This document shows positions 12,101 through 24,100 of a DNA stretch of 64,000 nucleotides, piece by piece; position 1 is the first letter of the stretch, and the number at the start of each line of letters is the position of its first letter. The notes below the pieces were generated by a model. It was given only the letters and a program-made list of their open reading frames with translations, was not told the DNA's origin and made no database searches. Location: NCBI GenBank assembly GCA_947652605.1, contig OX393581.1, positions 47,267,924 through 47,331,923 on the forward strand. Reading direction: 5' to 3'. Both the position numbers and the translations under genes were made by a program. The DNA is from Elmis aenea. Lineage: Eukaryota > Arthropoda > Insecta > Coleoptera > Elmidae.

Positions 12101-15100
12101 TACCAAACCCTTATTAAATGCTTTTAAATTATGTTGCATAATAATATGTAAATATACCCCTGTGTCGTCAACTTTTCTGCATACAATATTCCTCTGTTTA
12201 AACGTTTCTCTTTAATTAGAAAACACATTGTTGCTAGAGAATACTTAAATATGTTCAGAGTTTCTTATTTTTATCTTTTTTTAGGTTTACTTTTCCAATT
12301 TACTGACGATATCTAGTCTTGCTTGAGCCATAAAGCTGTCTGCTGAACCTTTATACGTCTTTTATGACATCTGTTTTCTCTTGATATTGTTTTGCTGTGC
12401 ACATAGAGAATAATAATATTGTTTTTTAAATCATATATAGTAAAAAAAAAACATAGTGGCAGTCATCGATATGTTTATATTCTGAACTGAAAGTTCTTAA
12501 ACTGTTGTTGAAAGTAAATACATTTTTTGTTGATATGAGTAGAAAAGGAGTTAACCCAAAGTATACACATCAGATAAATCGAACAATATGTGATTTAAGA
12601 TCTGGGTAAAACTAACGAATGATATCGTAATCGGAATTCAGCTGTAACGCAGTGAATTAATTGTGAAAGCGGCGTTATGTTTGTTTAGAATTCTGTAAAT
12701 GAGCATCAACGATTTATATAGCTCATAATTAATTGTTAGTCTTTAGTGATTTAGTATTAAAATCACTGGTGTAGTAAATTATGCAATTTCTGCTGTAAAC
12801 TGTTATTTGTTAATTTCCTTTGTTCTTTGTATGTGTGTACTGTATATGTTGTAATATCTTTAAATTATTACCGTACATATTGTAAGTAATATCACAATAT
12901 CAGAACATATTAAAACACATGATTTTTGGTTCAGTTGATGGAAGCTACACAAACAATTTAATTTTGCTACTGTTTAATTGAGCCTACATTTATTCTAAAG
13001 AATGTAATACCGAAATATTAAGTTTTTATGACCTAAAACCAATTCACGGTACATTTACACGTATTGTTAAAATTAAAATACAAATTTTGAGTAAGATTTG
13101 ATGCATCATACATAAATATCAAGTTAGGTAGTTTACTTATTTGCCTTTCTGTGAAAACTAGTTGAGAATTCCAATACTGTAATCGTCACAAAAAAAACTG
13201 GTTTAATCTGTAAAGTATTAGCCGTTTTTTGCTCAAATTTTGTTTGTTACACGTGTTTCGTATGCAGCGATAATGGTTTCAATTTATTTCGAATTGAAAC
13301 CGTTGTTTAATGTAGTTGTAATTATTTATTTCGAGTATATCGTACTTACACGAGTGTTAAACTGCCACTCAACTAAACAAATCTACATTTTTATTTATTC
13401 CATTTGTAGCCGGTGATATTAATTAACGTTTTATTTATTTTGGTATACTTCTCACTTCACAAAAATGTTCTGCGTACAATCGTATAGTAGTAGTACTAGC
13501 ATCTTTTGCAATTTCTACAATTTTTCCTTGGATTTTACGTTCCATAACCGTTAGGTCATCGTCTATGTACAGTTTTCTTCCTTTCAGTTTGCTTTTCTTT
13601 TTCATAAAATTTAACTTTTGCCTGCTGTTATCCAGTCTAGCTACTATAACCCGTTGTCCCGGATTTTTCTTAACCATATGAGTCTGTCACGTCAACTTTT
13701 AATCCAATTTCCTTCCAAATAAATTTCTGCACTCTGTCTTCAAGTTTTTTTTGCTCTATATTGATTCCTTTAATTACTGTGTTGTTTCTTTTCCTTTCCT
13801 TTAAATTTTTTGATTCAAAATTATCTTTATTCTTCATAAAGAATTTAAAATTCTTTTCTTGTGCTTCCAATCTGTCTTCTAATCTTTTAGTTCTCTTTTG
13901 CATGCCCTGCTTTTCCTCTTCCCATTTTTCTTCTCTCTCTGTTATTTTTTCATCGAACTCATTAAATCCTTCTCTCATCTCCTTCCTCATGCCCTCTAAC
14001 ATGGCTTTTACCTCCTCTGTATTAATTTCCGGTTTTACTTCTGTCCCTTCTTGATTTTTCGAAATGTACAGGTGTTTATATTTAACTACTTAATATTTCT
14101 ATGCCTATGATTTTTGGGAGATCCTGTATAACTTAAAATGAATTTATTTTGGTACTATTAAGTTTTGAAATTATTTGCTTCTAAATATAAAAATAGATTG
14201 CCAAAGAAAAATATTAAAAATGATTGACAAAATATATTGATAATTAAAAAAAAAAAGTATGCGCTTAAAGTGTCATAACGAAATACAAATTTCGGTATTG
14301 AAATGTGTTTCCAGTTTTGAATTTTTCAATTGTCCCGCTCTGCATTGTCATATTACGTATACAATATGAGATACCTACAAATAAACATGAACAGGGTGGA
14401 AATTACAACCTGTCAGAACATGATAACTGATTTAGCAGCAGGCGACATTCACATCCTTCCCTATACAGTTGTCATTTTATTTAACAGACAAGTTTAATGC
14501 ATATAGACCCACATTAACAACTGTGAATATTTCTTGACGAACTTTTTTTTAAAGGGAATATTGTTTTGACATAGTTACATCCTAAAATTACTTATGCCTG
14601 ATTTTATGTTAAATTCGAAACAAATAAACGATCAATATATTTTTCGCCAGTCGAATTTAAAACATTTCTCTGTTAAACACAAAAGATTGATGTTTTATAA
14701 TTACACTTTTCTAAATCATGGCAATAACTTACCTAAATATAAATGTTTCGTTAAATACTGGATTTAAATTTTTCCTATGTACTTTTGTTTGAAACTTCTT
14801 TTTTCTATCTGGCAGTAAATAAAGTTTAATATAGGGATCACTGCTGCCAGATACGTCTTTGATTGGAAGATCTCTGGATTCCAAAACCTGAAAATAATTG
14901 TTTTATTAGATTATGAAGCGTGTGTTTGAATTGGTGGACAATTTCAACATAGATTTTCGATTTCCACGGCACTCTATTTGCTTCAATAACGATTAGAAGA
15001 AAAAATGTCGAATATCTCAAAAAGTACGAGTTTAGGGTATAGGACATACTTAACAAAAAATGAAGCTCTCTTAAAGACGAATTCTCTGACTTAAGAAAAT

Positions 15101-18100
15101 ACAGGAGTTTGCATTTGAAAAAATAGAGTTACGAGCTTTTGAAAATCATGGAAGTTGCCACCTATTTATGAACACCCTGTACGCGTGATTCAAACTTTTT
15201 CATATCGAGCGAATAGAGCAATGTTTTCTGCATGTCCTTACCAAATTACAACTCTGTACTTCGAAAAATAACTTCAGGTGAATGTTTTAAATAAACACTT
15301 AAACCTTTGTAAAATTTTGAAAACTATTTTTTTTTTTTGACAAGGCCGCATATAAACCTGTAGTATTTCATATTGATGCAAAGCTAAAATAAAGGCGGTC
15401 AAAAATATTAAATAAAAAATGGTGTGTTGTATTTGAAATATGAAAGTTGCTATTAGTTCCAGAGAGGCGACTCACCCTGTATATATGAAAATATTTGTAT
15501 CGTGTTCGGAAAAAAAAACTGTATGAAATAGCGTTTGAATCAAGTTTCTATCTCAAACCCTTTAGCCACAATCGACCGATTCCACACTAATGACTCACAC
15601 TGTATAAACAATAAGCCTGTGGTGTCATGTTGTTTCTGCAAAGTATTATTAAATGTTCGTTTGTTGTTTTTTGATATACTATAAAGTTTGCTTTTAGTTA
15701 TGTCTAAAATTGACAAAAATGGCACTTGTAATAATTTCACACTTAGAATAATAAGTTGTTGCCACATTTTTACTTCTTAAACAAGTCTTTTTAAGGTTAA
15801 TTAAGCCCCGACCAAAATACTTGTTAAATAAATTTGATTTAAAATAAAGCAAGGAACAAATCCCTGAAAATTAACCAACAGTTAATACGCCCTGTATAAT
15901 TGTATTACTAAAGTTATGAAATATAGTAAGACATCGTTTTGTCAATTAGGAAATCACAAAACAGGTTCAAATTAATTTGTACAAGGTGCAATTTACGCGT
16001 GATTACTCGTGTTTTGTACGTAAAAGGCTGATTGAATTTAACAAGGTATACATGAACCGAATACATAATTTTATCTGGCTCACTACCATCGCCATTGGCA
16101 GTGGAAAATTAAAATGGGTTCAGTGTCTCGTGTTTATACTGTTTTATACATTTCTTTGTCTGATCAAAGAATTTGATTTCCCGTTATAAAATATTTCTGT
16201 CTCGAATGAACGATCTCACTTACATGTATACGTTACAAATTTTTAACAGTATTTAGGAAATATATTAAAACAGAAAATTAAAAAAATAACACAGGTCGAC
16301 AGATCAGAACTTTGTGAACGTTGTTTTAATTTTTATAACTGTTCTTTTATAAATTACATGCTATGAACTCTATGGAACACGCATTTTTACGCTATCACAT
16401 CAAGTTTTTCAGCAAAATGGAAAACAGATTATTGCGTTTTAAAAAAAAAACAACACATAATTAAATTTAAAAAATATCTAAACAAATAACTGTTTGGATA
16501 ATTTATATTAGAATAGCTGTCCTTATATAAATCACATGCTCTGAATTTAATGGCACACACAGATTTTTGCTATCTCATCAAGCTTTTCAGCAAAATGAAA
16601 AAAAAGATTGATGAGTCTCTAAAAAACTAAATTTATTTCAAAAATATCTAAACAAAAAACTGTTTGAATAATTTATATCAGAATAGCTGTCCTTATTTAA
16701 ATCACATGCTCTGAATTCAATGGCACACACAGATTTTTGCTATCTCATCAAGTTTTTCAGAAAAATGGAAAAAAGATCGATAAGTCTAAAAAAAAAGTTT
16801 TTACTTCAAAACTATTTAAACAAAAAACTATTTGTATAATTTATATTAGAATTGCTGTTCTTATATATAAAACATGCTCTGAATTTAATGGCATAGACAG
16901 TTTTTCGCTATCTCATCAAGTTTTTCAGGAAAATGAAAAAACAGATTAATTTGTCTTAAAAACACAAAAATGGCTGACTTTCAATAGTGAAACAAGTGAA
17001 ATGCGAACATAGGAAAATTCCAAATATTTCCTACCGATATTAACTTCTGTACACAATTTCGCATTTTGTTTTTAATCTATTCGTCATCAGAAAAATGTAG
17101 CAAGAAGTGAGTTAAATAATCAAGCGAGAAATATTTCAACACAAGTTTTACAAGCTCGATTTTACTCCTAGCGACTTTCTTCTGTCTACACGTCCAAACA
17201 ACACCTTGTTAGCAAACGATTCTCTTGTGAAAAGGTTTAAAATGAGTCGCGGAATTGACTGTGACAACAAACAAAATAATTCTACGCTGTTTGTTCGGGG
17301 TGCTGTAAATGCGATGAGACAAATATGTTATTCTGGAGGAATTACTTCAAATACACGTTAGTTTCACTTTTAAAAATCCATTTGTAACTTACTCTATGAT
17401 TTTCCCTTTTAATTCTAGAATGATAGATTTTTGGTGCAACTTTTTTTTTGTTAATCCTTACCCGATACACTCATACTTGATTTTTTATGGCGATCGACAT
17501 ATCAGAACAAATGAATTGGTAAAATGTTTACCTTAACAACAAGTCCTTCCAGTTCTTTGTCGTACCTAAGAGCAAAATGTAACTTCCCACAATATTCCAT
17601 TTCTGGTCCCGTACTATCGTTGGAAGTTTGTCTGACCAAGTCCTTTTTATATAATTCTGGCTGAAAAGAAAAATGCAATATTAGAAAACAATAAGCCTCA
17701 TCAAAAACCACTTTTGTGTAAGAAAATGATCAATTGAAAACTGTTTAAGGTGCTCGGACAAAACGTGTTAAATAAATTTCAATTTTTGTATTTATTTGTT
17801 GTTGTATTAAACAGAGTAGAACAAGCAGACCACCAACAAGAAATTAAGAGGGAAGAAGTAAAAGACGCAATAGGAAAAGTCAAAATTGGAAAAGCAAGTG
17901 GAGAAGACAACATAGTACCAGAGATGATCAAATGGCTGGGAGAAAAAGGAATAGACTGGATATGGGCAATATGCAAAGAAGCATGGGAGAAACAAGAAAT
18001 ACCCAGGGACTGGGAAAACAACTTACTAGTACCAATATACAAGAAAGGAGAACAATCACAATGTGAAAACTACAGACCAATCTGTTTAGCTCAAACTAGC

Positions 18101-21100
18101 TACAAACTATATACAAAAATCCTAGAAAAGAGATTAAGAGAGCACGTGGAAATAAAACTGGAAGAAGAACAAGCAGCTTTTAGACCAGGAAGACAGACAA
18201 GTGATAATATATTTATTATAAGGAATATAATAGAAAGAAAAGTAGAAGAAGGAGAAGAACTCTACCTAACATTTATAGACCTAAAAGCAGCCTTCGATAC
18301 GGTAGACAGAAGAGAAATATGGAAAACCCTGAGAGAAATAGAAATACCTAACACCCTAATAAATGCAATTAGAAGCACGTATCACACAGTAAGAGCAAAA
18401 ATACAAATTGCAGGACAAAGATCAGACGAATTTAGAATGAGCAAGGGAATAAAACAGGGAGACAGTCTAAGCCCACTATTATTTATAATATTCATGGATA
18501 AGATAGGGAAACGAATTAAGGAAAAACATAAACAACTGAACACGGCAATTGGGTACAGAAACCTAGAAATAATTACATTAAATAGCCTACTATACGCAGA
18601 CGACATAGTGCTTATAGCAAATACCAGAAACAAAATGCAAAAACTAGTGAATGCATGGACCGAGGAAATAGAGAACATGGGAATGGAAGTGAATATAAAT
18701 AAAACAAAAACAATGATCATAAACGAAAAACAAAAAGACCCTCAAAACATCAACAAAATTAAATGTAAAAACAATGATCTAGAAAGAGTTACAACATATG
18801 AATACTTAGGAAGTATAATAACAGAGGACGGGAGAATAGACGCCGAACTAACAAACAGGGCAAACAAATCAACAAAACTCTATTATTCACTAAACAAATC
18901 AATATTAGGACACAAAGAGATAGACAAAAAAGTGAAAATGAAAATACACAATATGATAACAATACCGATAATAACATATGCAGCGGAAAACTGGACAATA
19001 AAGAAAAAAGATGAAAATAAAATAAACGCCATGGAAATGAAACACCTCCGGAAAATAGCTGGGAAAACAAAATGGGATAGGATAAGAAACGAAAACATTA
19101 GAGAAATGACAGAACAAGAACCAATAATAGATAAAATAAAAAAGAAACAACTTAACTGGTATGGTCATGTCATGAGAATGAATCCAGACAGACTTACAAG
19201 AAAAATAATAGAAATAGGAAAACCAGCCAAAAAACAAAGAGGGAGACCAAGAAGAAAATGGATGGATCAAATAAGGGATTGGGGAGCAGAAAGAGGAAAA
19301 ATACCAGAAGAAATGAAAATTCTTGCAAAAGACAGAATGGCATGGCGAAAATGGACTCGGGATACGAGACTAACCTCCGACGCCTGAAAAGGCAGAAGGA
19401 GACGAGAAGAAGAAGAAGAAGTATTTATTTGTAAAGAACGAACCAATGAAGTGGGCGATTTTAATTGTTAAATATACATTACTTATTACTTATACATATA
19501 CGTCTGAGAAGATGTCGTTTAAAGAAAATCTCAAACATATACAATATCATTTGATTGGATGGCAAAGAACCTTTAAATGTTGGTACTACAGTCTGGTAAA
19601 AATGTTGGTATATATGTAGTTTGCGCTTTTTTGTTTAAAATTTGATAATTATATTTCTATTGGAAACCTTTTAATAAGTATAAAATATCTACCAAATATC
19701 ATTTTCCCACGTTTGTCCAAATTTGGAAATAAAATAAAAACCTAATTTTACCGCTCCGCTTTAGGGGGGTGTAACTCCGAAAGGAGGTCTAAGGAAAAAA
19801 TTTTATAAGAAAGGCCCCCCTTAATTTTCTAAAAGGAATTACTTCCCGAATGTTTTCGCAATACTTAAGAAACATCCTGTATACCCACTTATGTTTGTTT
19901 TTTCAAATTAGTATATTTGATTCTGATTTAAAAACTGAAAATCGCGAAAACAGCGTAGAGGAGAAGCTGGTAATATAGAACCCCAGTTTGTTTTCTTTGG
20001 TAAATCGAAGAGTCTTAGGAGTATCTATGAACTTTTTTGATTAATAGGCTCTAAATATATTAAATATTTATATACAGGGTGTGTAAAAATTGGCGGAAGC
20101 GCTACACGTGGCGATGTTCTTCGTAAAATTCTAAGTCGAAAATCTTGATACGAAAATGTTGTACCATTCTTGCTGTGTCTGCAAGAGTTCCTCAAAGTTT
20201 TGACATTTAGTCCTTTAATAAGCGTTATTATTTAATACTTGCAAATGAAAAAGCTGCAATTTGGAATAAAAATAAATTTCGAATAGTATTTTTTCCTAGA
20301 TATTGTGTTCTTCCTTTCAAAAATTGGTGTTGAAACTATGTAAATCACTGATTTGAATGAAAATAATACATATGGCAACATTGTCATTAGCTGCCATCTC
20401 TGTTTGTTGTCCAAACGCAAATCAATGTATGCAATGTTGCCTTTTTTTATTTTATTTAAATGGTTCCTGAGGCATGGTACAACATTTTTGTATCAAGATT
20501 TTCGACTTAGAATTTTACGAAGAACATCGTCACGTGTAGCGCTTCCGCCAATTTATACACACCCTGTATATAAACCAATTTAGAATAATATTTTCAATTT
20601 GCATGTAACACGTAGGTAGTTTTCGTAAAAAGGTCAAAATTGTAAACTTAAGAAACCATGCTGGTAATATGGAACCCCTAAAAAAAAGTCAGTATATTCG
20701 AATAAAAACACCTATATTAACATAACCATTGGAAAAATAATTTGCTTTACGACAAAAGTCACAAACATAAGCGTATTTTTCAAAAGCAGAACATTCACTA
20801 TGTGCCCATAAGTTGCACATAATACATTGAATCCACAGTTCTCCTTTTTGGTCTTCAGAAAACCATTTACCTATTGCTACCCAAAAACAAGTTCGAGTTT
20901 GATTTTAAACAGATACGTACTAGTTTTTTTATAACATTTATTGAAACTGAACTTGGGACTTGAAATTTTCACCGATTGTGGTAATCTGTAAGGTGGTGCT
21001 GTATACCAAATTTGGTTTAAATATATCTACTGGTTGGGAAACGGTTAAACATTATCGTTATTTTTTCGAAAATTTCAACACCCTGTGTTTTTTTGGACCC

Positions 21101-24100
21101 ATGTTGTATGGAATATTCGCTTTAAAATAAGTTTTTCTATCGACTGTTAGTCCTGCTACTAAAAAGTGGACCACACTGTATACAATATACAGGGTGCACC
21201 ACGACCCTGATATTCTTCGATAGCTCCTTTATTAATGAAAATATAAAAAAAAATTTAATACAAATATTGTGCGAACCTATTTTCTACATACTTGCCTTAG
21301 TAATACTAATAAAAATCGAAATAGCTCGAAAAATATTAACTTTAGGTATAGGACATGCTTAATAATTTTGAAAGACAGTTAAATTCTCTACAAGAAAATG
21401 TAAAAATATACAGGGTGTTGCATTTAAGAAAAATGACTTATCGACGTTTAAAGTTTCACAAGTTTGACCAAGCGTAAAAAACACCCTGTATAATATTTTT
21501 AAAATGTAGCTAGCGCAAAGTGTTAATTAATCTATTGTCAATCTCAATTTTGAAGGAAATTTTACCGCTTTTTTAAATAACTTTAATGTTAAAAAAAATT
21601 GAAAGTGCTGTATTGCTCAAAAATTTCATAAAAATGTAAATTTTACGAAAACGGTTGACTTAAGACCCATATAACCTAATACATTTTTTAAAGTAAATTT
21701 TAAGAGGAATCCAAAAATGTAAAAATATACAGGGTGTTCTATTTAAAAAAATTAAACTTTTTTATGTGCCGGTCAAACGAAACACCCTGTATATTTGAAA
21801 ATAATTTAAGGTTATGTAGAAAATAGGTTCGCACAATATTTGTATTAAACATGTTTTGATATTTTCATAATTAAAGGAGCTATCGAAGAATCTCAGGGTC
21901 GTGGTGCACCCTGTACATACACGTTAAAGGTCTGATTGCTAATATGCGTTTTAATTTTTAAAAAAGGCATACTTTTTTAGTAAAAAAATAATTTTAAAAC
22001 GGCACCTCCATTAATATTAAAAAATATAGATCGTCTGTACATTTTCATTAAACAAATCCTGTTGTGTTTTTAACCTTAACGGGCGCGAAGTTATCTTAAA
22101 TAAATTTTATTTTAATGTATGTTCATTATGCCTAACAATTTTGTAAATTTAACATGGCAGTTCGCCAGTCTAAAATATGCCGTCCGTAAGGATCAAACCC
22201 CATCATATCGTAGTTTATAATTTAGCGGAGGCCCAACGATTGCTAAGAAACAGAAACAATAATACAAATGGACTTTAAAACTCATCACAATCATTTTACT
22301 TCTACCACTGCATTACCAAAAGTACAAAATAAACACGTCGAATTTGTTTTTATTTAAAGGTGAACTGTGTCGATTTACATATTTAATTATTAAATAAATA
22401 TGAAGGGACGGGCGCTTGAAATTGGTTTTGTTCTTAGAAAAGATGTAATTTTAAAAGAGATTTTTTATTAAACTCATTTAGTCTATATTAATAAATGAAT
22501 CACTCAAACTAATGTATTTCATCGTGTTGAAGGAAGGGTGTTGGATTTTTTTCCACTTTTATTTAATTGTTTTTTTTGTAAGTGACCTTTAATTTGAAAA
22601 CTTCGAGGGATTTGATACGTTTAAAGATTGTATTTAATATGAAAATAACGTGTACACTAATTTATGTTTGTTATAATTTCACTCAACATTTTTTAAAAAT
22701 CTTTATCTGAGGTAAATAACTCTGGTAGATATTTCGTTAATGATTAATAAGTGCAGCGGTGCAATGTCCTTCATGCAGCTTTGAAAATAGTGGCCAACAG
22801 TTAAGTCAGTTGTAAGATACACACGCGTGCGCGGGTCTTAGTAGTGATAGTGATTGCCAAAAATGGTGCGTGTGCTTTGCGCGTCGGTTGTGATTTTCAC
22901 TTGTAAAAACGGCAATTTCGGTCATCCATTGTGCCACGGTATCGTAGATTGCTCGCGAAGTGTCACTTTACCGATTCGTAATGTTTCCCGTTGTCAAAAT
23001 GTTCCAAAAACGGAAATATCATTGCTTGAAAATTTTGCAAATATCAGCTGTCATTGCTGTATAACGGAGCTTGGGAGCTTGGATCCTGGCGTCGATCGGG
23101 ACTACTCGGTTGCAGGATCTCGGCTCTCGGTCACTGTATTCGTGAAAATTGTCAGAGTGCTCAATTTTGAACGGGTTAAAGTATTTGAATCGTGTTTTTT
23201 GTATTTAAGTTAGTTTTTGATTGCGGAATACGGCAATAATTAGTGTACGGAATAGCGGTATTGTGAAACATTTTTCTTGTGTTGATGATTTTTACTTGGT
23301 TAATGATGCTTTTTGGGGTGCCGTTTTGTCTAGCGATATCAGACAACGTCAACTAGTCCTGGTTTATAAGGTATTTGTTTAAAATTTTTAATAATATGTT
23401 TTAAATATTAATTTTCGTATGATATTAGGGAAAAACCACTGTTATATTGTTCTTATATTAGTGTAAATTTTAATTTTTCAATAATTTTGGCAGTCGTTTT
23501 TGTTTTGAATCGTCTGTTATGGTGCCTTTCCTTTTGAGAGTAAATTACTCTCGATAGCAGCGTCGCCAAGGATACAGCCCCTGAGAGTAACTCGCGATTG
23601 GCTGTATCCTTGGCGACGCTGCTATCGAGAGTAGTTTACTCTCACGTGGAAAGGCACCATTATAGACATTAATATACCGCGTGTTATTTTAGACTGGACC
23701 ACCTTAATGTTTGAATGAGATTATATGCATTAAAACTGAATTTTGTACTTTTACAACAAATTAATATGCGCTACCCATGATGATTATATTTGTTTTTATT
23801 TTAAAACGTGGTTTATTTGTAGTGTTTTTTTTTAAATTTATGCAAGAAACTGAGCGAAAACGTTATAGTGGCTTTTCGTTATGTTTTTTCTGTTGATATA
23901 AAATAAACACAATGTCAGCTTTTAGAAAGAAATGTCAAAAATTTGTGTACGAAGAAGGTTTACAGATTAAAAATTTACTCTAAACTAAAGTGACCAGATG
24001 TTTTTGTGGCCAATGGGGGACATTTATTCGTAAAAATTAAAATGTATTCAAGTAAAATATTTTTTGAACACAAAAAATTGACACGTCAAAACTAGATAAT

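Noticed and set aside
16323..16975. CRISPR-like spaced repeats
   Set aside because: Units are contiguous, about 170 bp, with no spacer structure, and the genome is eukaryotic.
18382..19270. Several minus-strand frames of 70-120 codons
   Set aside because: They are antisense shadows of the A-rich reverse transcriptase gene. Their Phe/Ser/Leu-rich composition reflects that bias.
22854..23213. 119-codon plus-strand frame
   Set aside because: No recognisable domain, signal peptide weak, no supported splice partner. Kept only as part of a possible first exon region.
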